From NCBI GenBank assembly GCA_963281255.1, contig OY725494.1:434001-498000 (forward strand): a stretch of DNA of 64,000 bases. Reading direction: 5' to 3'. Shown piece by piece: positions 32,701 through 42,982 of this stretch; position 1 is the first letter of the stretch, and each line of letters starts with the position of its first letter. A model generated the notes under the pieces. That model had not been told where the DNA came from. It worked only from the letters and a program-made list of their open reading frames with translations, and did no database searches. The position numbers and the translations under genes are program-made. This DNA is from Aphrocallistes beatrix (Eukaryota; Porifera; Hexactinellida; Sceptrulophora; Aphrocallistidae).

Positions 32701-33960
32701 ATGGCTACAGCTAATCCTACTCCACCAGAACATGGAGAAGATAATTTTGTGTTAGAACTGGAGAGAATTCGAGGACAAATCAAACATAAATTTATCGAAT
32801 TGATTGGTTGTGTGAAAGCGAGAGAATATAAACTGTTGAAGGAGTTGGATACCATTCTAGCATCTTATAACTCTTATAGAGATGAAGTTAAGAAACAGAA
32901 AAATGAAAAGAAAACATTCGGAGAATCAAAAATATTGTTAGAAGAACAAATGAGAAAGTCTACAGTTAATGGATTCTATGAAAAGATGATAAAACAAATT
33001 GAAGACAAAAATAAATCCATCAAGTTTCCACTAGAACCTAAAATGGTCCATTTAGTCTGCGATAACAGCAAAATTCTGACAGATTTGAACAATTTGGGCA
33101 AATTGGTAGAAAAAGCAAGAAGTGGTCTTGGCTATAAGAGTAAGGTACATCCTATATTGAGTGTTTGTGAGAAAGGAAAAGGAATGGAACAGCTGTTGAG
33201 TCCATGGGGAGTGACAATTGATAATAAAGCAGGTAACATTTATGTTGCAGATAATAGTAATCACTGTGTGAAAGTATTTGATAGCTCTGGAAAGATCTTA
33301 TTCAAATTTGGAGATAGTGATGGCGAAGGTAAGATGTCATATCCTAGAAGTTTAGTTATTAGTGAAGATAGAATCCTGATCTCCAATAGCCAACTATCTG
33401 ATAAATCTACTCATAGCATTCTTATTTATCAATTGGATGGTACCTTTGTCTCAAGAATTGGGAAATATGGAAAAGGTAAGATTGAATTTAATTATCCATG
33501 TGGTCTTGCTTGTAATGAATCTAATGGGGATATTTACATTTGTGATTCTTATAACAATCGTATTCAAATACTTTCGGAAAAACTTCAATTCAAATCTCAG
33601 TTTGGTGTTCATAAACTCGAACGCCCTTTTGATGTGAAACTATCAAAAGAATACATTTTTATTCTGGATGAATGTAATCCTTGTTTACATTTGTATGACT
33701 ATAATCTCATTCTACAGAAGAGTGTAGTTTCTAGAGGAGAAGGAATGCAAGTTGTTGATCCTTGGTATTTCTTCATCAATGATTCTAACAATATTCTCAT
33801 TTCTGATGATGGTTCTCATTCTATTCACATTTTGAATCTTGAATTCAAACTAATTCACAAGATAAACACTTCTCCATATCCTATGGGAGTTGTTGTGGAT
33901 AATCAAGGAAGAGTTATAGTAGTCTGTCAAGCTAACCAAGAATGTCTTCAGATATTTTAG
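32701..33960 (+). CDS. Coiled-coil/NHL-repeat protein (copy 7, intact, divergent coil)
   Basis: 419 residues from the conserved MATANPTPPEHGEDN start; an in-frame upstream start at 32689 would add four residues. NHL repeats are well kept (WGVTIDNKAGNIYVADNSNH, CGLACNESNGDIYICDSYNN, MGVVVDNQGRVIVVCQANQE). Residues ~75-115 of the coil differ strongly from all other copies (KKTFGESKILLEEQMRKS), as if replaced by an unequal exchange or after long divergence. It lacks the TATA block of copies 1 and 5. Single exon, no RING or B-box. Confidence 0.85.
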   Translation: MATANPTPPEHGEDNFVLELERIRGQIKHKFIELIGCVKAREYKLLKELDTILASYNSYRDEVKKQKNEKKTFGESKILLEEQMRKSTVNGFYEKMIKQIEDKNKSIKFPLEPKMVHLVCDNSKILTDLNNLGKLVEKARSGLGYKSKVHPILSVCEKGKGMEQLLSPWGVTIDNKAGNIYVADNSNHCVKVFDSSGKILFKFGDSDGEGKMSYPRSLVISEDRILISNSQLSDKSTHSILIYQLDGTFVSRIGKYGKGKIEFNYPCGLACNESNGDIYICDSYNNRIQILSEKLQFKSQFGVHKLERPFDVKLSKEYIFILDECNPCLHLYDYNLILQKSVVSRGEGMQVVDPWYFFINDSNNILISDDGSHSIHILNLEFKLIHKINTSPYPMGVVVDNQGRVIVVCQANQECLQIF

Positions 33961-34910
33961 GTTTTCTTAACTGGCGGAGAAGAGGGTTAATTTTTGCTTC
34001 ATTCTTTATATTTCCTGCATTTAGTGTGGATCTTCTAAGGAAAATAACCTTATTTTTACTCTCTCATTCTGCTATTAACTCTCAGACTTGTTCATATAAT
34101 ATTATTCCTAGTCTTGCTTTCCCTTTTAGTTATTTCTTTGTGTTAGAATCTGATTGAATGACTAATTTTATAGATTTTTGTACTCTAACATAGCTTCTGG
34201 TTCGGATCAGATCATCATTCAACTCAGGTTCACAAGCATTCTGTGTTGATTGACATTTTAAGATGTTCGCTCCCACAAGCAACACGTTAGACGCAGTAGC
34301 GGCTCCACGCTGGTCCAGAGGTGCCATCCACCTCCAAACTAAGTCATAGAGTTGCTCTCTACTTTTGTCTTGATTTAATGCATCCAAATGAATGAATAAT
34401 AAAATATATTAGACAAAATTATTGTTCCATTAATGGTTAGAATATCTGTAGATCGATATTTCAGCGTCTAGGATTTCAAGTTTCCTGGCAAGCTCCACAG
34501 AACCCCTTATTCACTCGATTCGCTTTCTCATGATCCCCAAACAAAAATTCTGGCTACGCTCCAGTCACTGGTTAGACGTGAATAATACTAACAGATATTT
34601 AGCCCCTACGGATAAAATGTATTTAAATTATTCCCATTAGTACGAATTCCAGATAAATCGAACAAATTTCGACCATCACCTGACGTATTAACGAGCCTAT
34701 ATCGTAACTTGATTAATTAATGCATTAAGTTTACATAGTAGAACCAATCAGAAAAAATATATATTTAGAACGTAGGTATTGAATAATTTAGTCAATATGA
34801 TATTTCTTTTTTCATTTGAGGATGTATATATACGTATTTACTTAATAAGCAGTCAAACTTTCCAGTTCAAAATATTCTTTTCTATTTAGCTTCATGTTTT
34901 CTAACAAACT
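33961..34910. other. Intergenic, no gene seen
   Basis: Holds a short hydrophobic frame (33942..34157, overlapping the NHL end) that looks accidental and a segment repeated from 32140-32690. Nothing else supported. Confidence 0.45.
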
Positions 34911-35095
34911 AGCGCGCTACGCTTGCGCAGCGCGGCTGGCTAATGCTTTGTGTCCGTCGGAGGCGGCCTGCGGGCACCTGGGGTCACATTGATTAATTAT
35001 AAGGGAGATAACATCTCTAAACATGTCTGTCCTACTGTTATAAAATCGATGTCGTATGAAAAATAATCAAATTTCTCAATTTTTAGAATTTTGAT
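34911..35095 (-). repeat. R-family repeat, partial (minus orientation)
   Basis: GCGCAGCGCGGCTGGC and GGGGTCACATTGATTAATTA match the GC-rich end and neighbouring block of the family. Cut off at 35100 by the next MITE. Confidence 0.65.
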
Positions 35096-35103
35096 GCTAA
35101 GTA

Positions 35104-35359
35104 CAGTAGAACGTCAGTTATCCGAACTAAAATATAATAAATGTATAAATGATGCATCCTGAGTTGATAATTGAAATTATTACACTGCCATCATTTTATA
35201 TGCTATTGATGATACCTACATAAGCTAATAATATTTTATCCATATTCATCATTTTGACTACTTAGTACTACTAACCAACTTTTCTATAGAATCACATAAC
35301 AACTTCAGTTATCCGAACCCCCGCGGTCCCAACCCGTTCGGATAACTGACGTCCTACTG
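35104..35359. mobile_element. 256-bp pogo-type MITE (GTTATCCGAAC family)
   Basis: Ends CAGTAGAACGTCAGTTATCC and, inverted, CAGTAGGACGTCAGTTATCC, with TA on both sides. The interior is the complement of the copy at 37777..38084. Confidence 0.85.
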
Positions 35360-36868
35360 TATTTAAGAACTTATCAGAATTTTATATTTGGACTCTAGTC
35401 ATGTGTATTCCTTCAAATTTATGATTTCAAATATTGTATTAATTTATTTATTTACCGTGATAATATTTGTTGAACAAATAGGCTTTGAAGGTTTCTTAGA
35501 TCCTGAGCTAGAATGAATCTTATCGAGAACTCCATCATGTCGAACTAATTTTCAACACTAAGAGCAGGTGAAACCAATGGAAAACTTCACTCGTGTGGAT
35601 GGAATAATAATACTTCATCAATGCACCTGCTTTCGCTGCAAAAGCGGTATCACCATTTCGCGAAATACGCACACTTTGCATATGTTGTGAAATCAAAAGA
35701 ACTGCAGTATCTGTTTGAGCACCCTCACCCAACACATTCTTGAGCAGATTTCTAAACACAAGTTCAAACTCACAAGGGACAAATTAGAAACAATCAAATA
35801 TTCCAAGTTGTCAATCTGTGCATTGTCTTATCAGAGCTTCCACTCTCTGGAATGAGGTCTGTCCAAGTTGACACATGCATTTGTTAACTTTGGATGTAAG
35901 CGAGGTCGTTTTAAAGTATCGATTAAAGAAGGTACACTCCTTGGGCGAAATTCAGTGCAGGACCAGCAGTGCTTGTGGGAAGCTAAGAAGATGCAATCCC
36001 AACTCAGAGATACCTGTTTGAACCGATCTGTTCCTCTGCCGTTGCGCTCACCCCCGATATGTGGACGGGAAATTTCCGGAATTTGAGTTGCTTCGATGTG
36101 CATGCGTTTTGGGTCACCAATGAATTCAAACTTAAGTACTGTCTGTTGGTGGTAGAACACTTTGGGACGGATTCCACTCCGGCGATAGTATTTGAAACAT
36201 TACAGAAAGTACGGCATGATCAGCTTTTCCGCACTTGTTGTTATCTCATCTAACATGGTCTCCTTATTCCGCCATTCTCCCAGGCTTGACTGTACATATC
36301 ACCACCTGCACACAGTTTAACTGATGCTGACTCCGGTATGAATGGACCTCTGGTCATATTGGATCATGTCAAGTTCCCTAAATTCGTTGAGGTTGTGACA
36401 CTCACATTGGCTAATAGATCTAAGTGTTCAGGACAAGTGCTGAAAGTGAATGAGATCAAGGCCATCTTCCAGGTGAGGAGATGAGTCAGGTATTTTAACA
36501 CTTCTTTAGCTAGAGGAATCGATTTTCTCAAATGACCCCGTAAATGTGTACATTTACAGGATGTCTCCAATTTCGATAATTTTCCTAATTTCTCTGAGCA
36601 ATAAAATGTTGTCTTTACTTCATATTAAGCTATTGCAGAGGCCAGCAACATTTTGAATGAAGTGTGCCAGTTTACCTGTAATATTAATATATACAACTTT
36701 ATAGGCCAGTGGCACGCATGCCTATGGTTACTGATCCACTTATATTTTCAACTCCGTGTGTCGTCAATTTAGGCTCGCGTGTCAAATTTGGTACGCGTGC
36801 CATAGTTGCCGACCCCAGGGTTATTGATTATACTTTTGAATTTGTTTATTCAAGCAATTTCGTTCATT
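35360..36868. other. Intergenic with unassigned coding-like stretches on the minus strand
   Basis: Minus-strand frames at 35535..35759 (LLKNVLGEGAQTDTAVLLIS) and around 35990..36200 (CRTFCNVSNTIAGVESVPKC or, in another frame, PKRMHIEATQIPEISRP) have protein-like composition, and possible splice donors follow (AACAG then GTATCT). I do not recognise a family and cannot join them into a gene. Confidence 0.3.
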
Positions 36869-36869
36869 C

Positions 36870-37360
36870 CATGACGCTTCGCTTGCTTGCGCTGCGCGGC
36901 TGGCGGACACTTTGTGTCCGCCGGAGGAGCCTTTTGGGCGCCTGGGGTCACATTGATTAATTATAAGGGAAAAAACATCTCTAAATACGTCTGTCCTACT
37001 GTTATAATCGATATCGCACGAAAAGTCACCAAATTTATCAATTTTTAAAATTTTGATGAGTAATGATGACGTCATAACAAAGTGATGAGTCATCATTTTT
37101 TGATGATAGTTGCATCATATGTGAGTTGTGTTAGTATACAGATTCTATTAAAATTTTAGCATTCTATCTCCTATTATGGCTGAGTTATGCTCGAATAACT
37201 GTATTGCCTAACTTTTAAAAATGTGACAATGGCGTCATAATTCCAATATGAGTCGATATTTTCTTCTGAGCTCAGAACTTAGTGGCGCCATAGCCAAATG
37301 ACACCCACATGCCAAAAATCAGCTTTCTGCGCCCTGCAGTTTCTTTAATCAATTCGTTAC
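36870..37360 (-). repeat. R-family repeat, nearly full copy (minus orientation)
   Basis: GC-rich end at 36870 (GACGCTTCGCTTGCTTGCGC), then TCACATTGATTAATTATAAG, a CRE-type TGACGTCA at 37067, an AP-1-type TGAGTCA shortly after, and the CAATTCGTTACAGATATA end at 37351. The two pogo-type MITEs that follow sit in its TA-rich border. Confidence 0.75.
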
Positions 37361-37367
37361 AGATATA

Positions 37368-37770
37368 CAGTCGAACCTTCTATAACGGTCACCTGTCTAT
37401 AGCGGTCACCAATGAACAATCCCGTCCGAAATTCCATAATATTGAACCTGTGTGTAGCGGTCACCTGCTCAATGCGGCCAGCGGCCACCCGTTTGTAGTC
37501 CCTTACTGACCCTAAAACTGTGTATAACGGCCATCACCTGTCTATAACGGCCACTACCTGTCTATAACGGCCATCACCTTTTTTTATTGCAGGACCTGTT
37601 ACGAACGATAAACAAGTTTCATGTAATTACTTCAAGTAATGGAACTACATGTGGTAACTATGTTTCATTCTAGATAGAGTTAAGACCATCACCTGTATAT
37701 AACGGTAACCTGTGTATAACGGTCAATTTTGTCCAATCCCTTGGGTGGCCGTTATATACAGGTTCCACTG
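37368..37770. mobile_element. 403-bp pogo/Tigger-type MITE (CAGTCGAACC family)
   Basis: Same family as 25397..25822, with TA-flanked CAGTCGAACCTTCTATAACG and its inverted partner CAGTGGAACCTGTATATAAC. Confidence 0.85.
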
Positions 37771-37776
37771 TATATA

Positions 37777-38084
37777 CAGTAGGACGTCAGTTATCCGAAC
37801 GGGTTGGGACCGCGGGGGTTCGGATAACTGAAATGTTCGGATAACTGAAGTTGTTATGTGATTATATAGAAAGGTTGGTCAGTAGTACTAAGTAATCATA
37901 ATGATGAATATGGATAAAAAACTTATTAGCTTATGTAGGTATCATCAATAGTATATAAAATGATGGCAGTGTAATAATTTCAATTATCAACTCAGGATGC
38001 ATCATTTATACATTTATTATATTTTAGTTTGGTCAACCAAGGGGTTCGGATAACTGAAGTGTTCGGATAACTGACGTTCTACTG
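37777..38084. mobile_element. 308-bp pogo-type MITE (GTTATCCGAAC family)
   Basis: Ends CAGTAGGACGTCAGTTATCC and, inverted, CAGTAGAACGTCAGTTATCC; TA flanks. It lies only 6 bp after the previous MITE, within the same TATATA run. Confidence 0.85.
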
Positions 38085-38101
38085 TATATATGTAAATAAA
38101 T

Positions 38102-38126
38102 ATTAATCTAGTTTTAATAGTAAGGA
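38102..38126 (-). repeat. R-family terminal motif (inverse)
   Basis: ATTAATCTAGTTTTAATAGT followed by AAGGA, the complement of the motif at 25342 with one change. It closes the block that begins with the R copy at 36870. Confidence 0.55.
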
Positions 38127-38825
38127 TATTGATTAATAATTTGTAAATTATGTAATTTATCAGAATTTCGCATTGTTTTCTGAGAAATGGTCAGTGGTTA
38201 TTTGTAACAGTAGCTTCATTACGACGATCTCATAATGATCTGTCTATTGACTCTGTTGTTATTTAAAAATAGCTGGAAAAATCAGGTAATTTATTGGTTA
38301 CCAAGGTCAATCGTTTTTCATCCACAAAATGACATGGGGTAAAATTAAACATGTTTCTCCAAAGCACAGTATCAATTGATCATCTTAGTCAGGTCAAAAT
38401 AGGAAGCAAACAGTCCCAACCTCAAAAAAATTGCAAGAAATTGTTTTATTGCATTTTTCCGTAGTATCATGTCTTAGGAGTAACATACTAAAAGTTTACC
38501 GAAATCGGAGTATCAGAAAGTGGTTTGCCACGACCCCATCGTTGACCCCGGACTATAAAAATCGCCTGTTTTGAAAACTGAGTTTGACCCTTCAAATGAC
38601 TGCAAATCAGTTTTGTCATATTCGTGCTCAGTATCAAATTTCCTGCAATTTGATATATATACGGACTATATTTTTTTATATTGACTATATTTTATATTTT
38701 TTTATATTAACTATATTTTGAGCAAAGAATTTTGGGCCCTCCCTAGCAACAACCTGGAATGTAAAATTCCGATCTCCAAATTTGGTGTAAACCATATCGA
38801 GTGACCCCTTGTTTTCCTCGGCTAT

Positions 38826-39181
38826 CAGGGTTGCCGTGGGAATGGAATTTCAATACCCATCCCCATCCCATTCTCACGGGATATGTGTGGGAATACCCAC
38901 AAAAACCCACAGAACCCACAGGAAGCCCCACAAAAACCCACAGAAACCCACAGGAAAACCCACAGAAAACCCCACAAAATCCACAGAAAACCCACAGAAA
39001 ACCCCACAGACACCCATAGAAAAACCCACAGAAAATTCTACAGAATAACCCAGAAAATCCCACAGAAACCCACAGAACCCACATGTGGGAATACCCATAG
39101 GCTTAAAGTCATTCCCATTCCCATCCCATATGGGAATACCCATGGGAAAACCCACAGATTCCCATTCCCACGGCAACCCTG
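38826..39181. mobile_element. 356-bp hAT-type MITE
   Basis: CAGGGTTGCCGTGGGAATG at the left end is exactly complementary to the right end, and TCGGCTAT is repeated directly on both sides (38818..38825, 39182..39189). The interior is a degenerate ACCCACAGAAA tandem array. The other arm of the surrounding inverted duplication keeps the empty site at 40752..40759. Confidence 0.92.
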
Positions 39182-39919
39182 TCGGCTATGCTTGCTGAGT
39201 ACGAATTTCTTAATATAAATAGTCTAAACGTTAGTTTTAAAATATTATGGTTTGCGACTGGTGGTATTCATGTATTTTTAGCATAGATGGATTGATATGT
39301 TCACATTTCAATACCATCTTCGGTTTCATCATCCGATGCAATTCTTTCTTTCATATTGCCAATGTTGTCATCTTGGCATCATCCGCATGCTTGAGAACAG
39401 TTGAGTCCTTGTTTTCTGCAGCTACATCTGAGACTACTTCATCCTGTGGGACAGTTACAGTGGATCATTTTCAGGAGTGCTTCGGGTACAGGGTTACTGT
39501 CCAACATGACTGGGATTAGGCTGTTATCTTGGCAGTTCCATCCCCATTCGGTGACCTCCTTGCCATCAGTCGTGCCCATCCACATCATCACCTGGAAATA
39601 GCATCCCAAAGAGTGAAATTCGTGGTGGAGGCTGTAGGTGGCAGTCTTTCGGGTGTAGCGAAGCTTTTGGCTGCACTCACTTTCTTGCAGAGGATAGTGT
39701 ATCTCAAGTCGCGAAGACTGTCCCCAAGTTTTGCATTGAACAACGCGATCATGAATTTATAACCAGTACTTTCTATCACAACTGGGCCTTGGTTTGGTGC
39801 TGAAAACACCCTAGCATAGCTTTTTAACCCCGCCTATACCAGGAATGTGTTGCGTTATTTCCTGTTTAAGCCATTTTGGGCGGGGAAGCCATATAAATTT
39901 GGGGTCCAGAGTATAAATA

Positions 39920-40355
39920 GGAAAGACCCCAGGTAAAAGTGGCATTAAGATGGAATCCTCTTTGAACTTGTACAGAGCAGACTTCTTTCCGAGCCCGAAA
40001 ATGCTGGAAGTGGTGTCACACCCGGTGAATGCATGCAGAAAAACAGGCTGTGGCAGATTTCGCCCCCAAGCACCAGCTTTATCACCTTGATGTTATACAC
40101 TATGGTTGGTTTCCCTTTATTCGAGCGGAAGTATATCTTCTTTGCATTGTTGTTAGGAGTGTCTTGCAGCAACAGAACCGTATCCTCGCCTATGAGAGTT
40201 GTTGTCTTGGAGGAGGCCAATGATACTGCTGCCTTCACAATGTCAACATCGGCATCCTCCTCAGCCTGTATTACATGGCACCCTCTTTCTCTCATACGTT
40301 CAGAAATGAGACGGATGAGGGTTTTTTTGTTGGCTTGATTGGAAAGGGAATCCTC
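39920..40355 (-). pseudogene. PIN-like (GCDTTS-type) protein fragment, frameshifted
   Basis: Minus-strand reading NQANKKTLIRLISERMRERG, then HVIQAEEDADVDIVKAAVSL and LIGEDTVLLL, followed by IYFRSNKGK. After a one-base shift near 40030 comes HAFTGCDTTSSIFGLGKKSA. This order of acidic residues and the GCDTTS motif is common in repetitive, transposon-associated proteins of cnidarians and sponges, which I believe resemble PIN/XPG-type nucleases. Neither the start nor the end of the protein is present. It is the centre of the foldback-like structure. Confidence 0.6.
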
Positions 40356-41098
40356 CTTATTACTACAGTCTCCACCACGAAATTTCTGAGGTGTCTTTCT
40401 GAGGTGCTATTTCCAGATGATGATGTGGATGGGCATGGCTGATGGTATGGAGGTCACCCTGCACTCCTGAAAATGATCCACTGTAACTGTTCCATAGGCT
40501 ATAGTAGTCTCAGATGTAGCTGCAGAAAACAAGGACTCAACTGTTCTCAAGCATGCGGATGATGCCAAGATGACAACATTGGCAATATGAAAGAAGGAAT
40601 TGCATCGGATGATGAAACCGAAGATGGTATTGAAATGTGAACATATCAATCCATCTATGCTAAAAATACATGAATACCACCAGTCGCAAACCATAATATT
40701 TTAAAACTAACGTTTAGACTATTTATATTAAGAAATTCGTACTCAGCAAGCATAGCCGAGAAAAACAAGGGGTCACTCGATATGATTTACACCAAATTTG
40801 GAGATCGGAATTCTTTGTTCAAAATATAGTCAATATATATATATATCAAATTGCCGGAAATTTGATCCTGAGATGACAAAAAAACTGATTTGCAATCATT
40901 TGAAAGGTCAAACTCAGTTTTCAAAACCGGCGATTTTTATAGTCCGGGGGTCAACGACGGGTTCGTGGCAAATCACTTTCTGATACTCCGATTTCGGTAA
41001 ACTTTTAGTATGTTACTCCTAAGACATGATACTACGGAAAAATGCAATAAAACAATTTCTTGCATTTTTTTGGGGTCATGCATCATATTGACCTGACT

Positions 41099-41123
41099 AT
41101 TAATCGAGTTTTAATAGTGAGGA
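41099..41123 (-). repeat. R-family terminal motif (inverse)
   Basis: ATTAATCGAGTTTTAATAGT then GAGGA, directly abutting the right arm of the foldback-like element. Confidence 0.5.
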
Positions 41124-41713
41124 TACGCATTTGATGATACATACAATCGCCTTTTCTATCGTCTACGCTTAGCTAATCACCTCTAACTTTGTGTCATAAT
41201 ATCTTTGCCACACTTTCGTCGAACTCTTGATAAACATATTCTAATTAATAATATTTTTTAAAATTTGTTTAGGGTCCAACAGACTAAATACACTTGTATT
41301 CCAAAATTGTAGAATAGTCAACTACATAACTACAATATATTTCTTGCATTAATGTTTTACGTTCCTATCAAGTGTGGACATTATATTGAATAATGTAGAC
41401 ATATACCCAATGCTACCTCCTAGAATTGAAGTTAAAATTAGAATTTAATTATTACATAATTGATGATACTAAACAGTAACTATGAATCATTTTTATGTTG
41501 AATTGAAACTGAATCAAAAATTATGAAACTAAGTGAATAACAGAATTTGCAATGAATAACAGAAGAGATGCTTGTGAGTGGTGTAAACACTTTCAGTTCT
41601 ATACTTAGCTTCTACCACCAGATTGCCTATGCAGCGAATAATATAAATACGTTTGCAAGTTAAATACAACAGAATGAACAAACGAACAGCAACATAACAG
41701 TCGAATAACAGAA
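41124..41713. other. 5' flank of the divergent NHL gene
   Basis: AT-rich. AATATAAATACG at 41641 could serve as a TATA element about 70 bp before the ATG. No other feature recognised. Confidence 0.35.
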
Positions 41714-42982
41714 ATGGCAGCAAAATACCCAAAAGAAGCTGAATCACAAAATATCCGAAATGTGTCTATCACCGAGTTGGAGAAAGCGTTAGAACAGCTA
41801 ACTCAAGAAGTTGAGGAGAAGAAGCAAGAACTCAAATCCACTTTTCAACACCTCCATCAAATGTTGGTACTTAAAGAAGAGACACTCATGGTAGAGCTGG
41901 ATGCCATCCCAGCTGACATCTCAGCAAAGATAGAAGAGCGTAAAGAGAGCCTGGAACAGCTGGCTCAGCATAAAGAAGGGGCAGAGAAGAAGTTACAGTC
42001 GAACGTACTGAATGACTTTCTCAAACAGGAGTTATCCGGGATTCAGAATCAAATGGAGAAGATTCTCTCCCAGCAGATTTTCTTCCCACGAGTCTCTCTC
42101 AGCTGTCGCATAAATAATATACAGGAGGCATTAGAAGACAACTGCCACATAATCCAAACTCCTAATCACTACATCACCAGCACTCAACCTATCTGGAATG
42201 AGGGTAAAGGAGGCGATTTGGTAAGTAACTTCTCCGAGGCAATTTGCATCGACAGGAACAGTCAATTGATTTATGTAGGAGACACGGAAAATTTTCAGTC
42301 TTGTAAAATTCAGGTATTTAATATCGAAGGTGAACACCATTCAACTCTACTCAATAAAGAATTCAAGTTTATCAACTCTATGCAAACACACGGAAACTAT
42401 ATTTATGTATTATCAGGAAGTGATTTCTATAAACTGAACAAAAAAGGATCTACTGTCAAGAGTTTGCGAAATCAACAATTAACGACGTTTTCGCTATTTA
42501 TTCAAGATACAAAACTCTACACTTGTTCATTTGACTCGTTAACAGTAGAAATATATGATCTCAATCTAAAATTTAGCAAAGATTTTATACTCGAGCCTAT
42601 CTCCTTTGATAAAAACACAGTTCCCCGTGATATCATAGTGATTAAACAGCAAATATTTGTTCTATTCAGCTATTCCAATTTAAAAATACATCATCATCCA
42701 GATCCTATACAGATATTTCAGCTGGATGGAACTCACATACAGTCATTAGTTATAGGAAATAGTATCAAGAGTGCCAAATACTTTTGTCTGGATTCTTATG
42801 AAAACATATTGGTGAGTGACTATGGAGGTAATTGTATCAAGATATACTCGCCAGATGGAATACTGAGGCAGAGCATTGGAAGAGACGGAGAACTGAGGAA
42901 TCCAGGAGGAATTTCAATTGATCTCAAAGGGAGAATCATCATATTGAATAAAAAGGGGGGTGCAAAGCTTCAAGCCTTCTGA
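41714..42982 (+). CDS. Divergent coiled-coil/NHL-repeat protein, TRIM-like
   Basis: 422 residues, single exon. Residues ~15-105 form a strong coiled coil (LEKALEQLTQEVEEKKQELK, KIEERKESLEQLAQHKEG). The C-terminal half has weak NHL repeats, clearest in the last two (YFCLDSYENILVSDYGGNCI and PGGISIDLKGRIIILN). Same length and layout as the array proteins at 5.6-34 kb but little sequence identity, so it is an older paralogue outside the recent expansion. No RING or B-box. A cytosolic binding or scaffold role is inferred only from the fold. The ATG follows a stop-rich AT region and begins MAAKYPKEAES. Confidence 0.75.
   Translation: MAAKYPKEAESQNIRNVSITELEKALEQLTQEVEEKKQELKSTFQHLHQMLVLKEETLMVELDAIPADISAKIEERKESLEQLAQHKEGAEKKLQSNVLNDFLKQELSGIQNQMEKILSQQIFFPRVSLSCRINNIQEALEDNCHIIQTPNHYITSTQPIWNEGKGGDLVSNFSEAICIDRNSQLIYVGDTENFQSCKIQVFNIEGEHHSTLLNKEFKFINSMQTHGNYIYVLSGSDFYKLNKKGSTVKSLRNQQLTTFSLFIQDTKLYTCSFDSLTVEIYDLNLKFSKDFILEPISFDKNTVPRDIIVIKQQIFVLFSYSNLKIHHHPDPIQIFQLDGTHIQSLVIGNSIKSAKYFCLDSYENILVSDYGGNCIKIYSPDGILRQSIGRDGELRNPGGISIDLKGRIIILNKKGGAKLQAF

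Larger units (their letters stand above)
38387..41099. mobile_element. Foldback-like inverted duplication around a gene fragment
   Basis: Left arm 38387..39650 and right arm 40365..41099 are inverted copies: TAGTCAGGTCA ends, ATCATGTCTTAGGAGTAACA inside, and a 60-codon frame beginning MVCDWWYSCIFSIDG in both. The left arm is longer because of a later hAT-type insertion and extra TA-rich DNA. The roughly 700-bp centre carries a broken PIN-like gene. No clear target duplication, so a foldback transposon and a simple inverted duplication are both possible. Confidence 0.7.

Noticed and set aside
38876-39100. Open frames of 60-110 codons rich in Pro/Asn/His or Gly/Phe
   Set aside because: Translations of the ACCCACAGAAA tandem repeat inside a hAT-type MITE.
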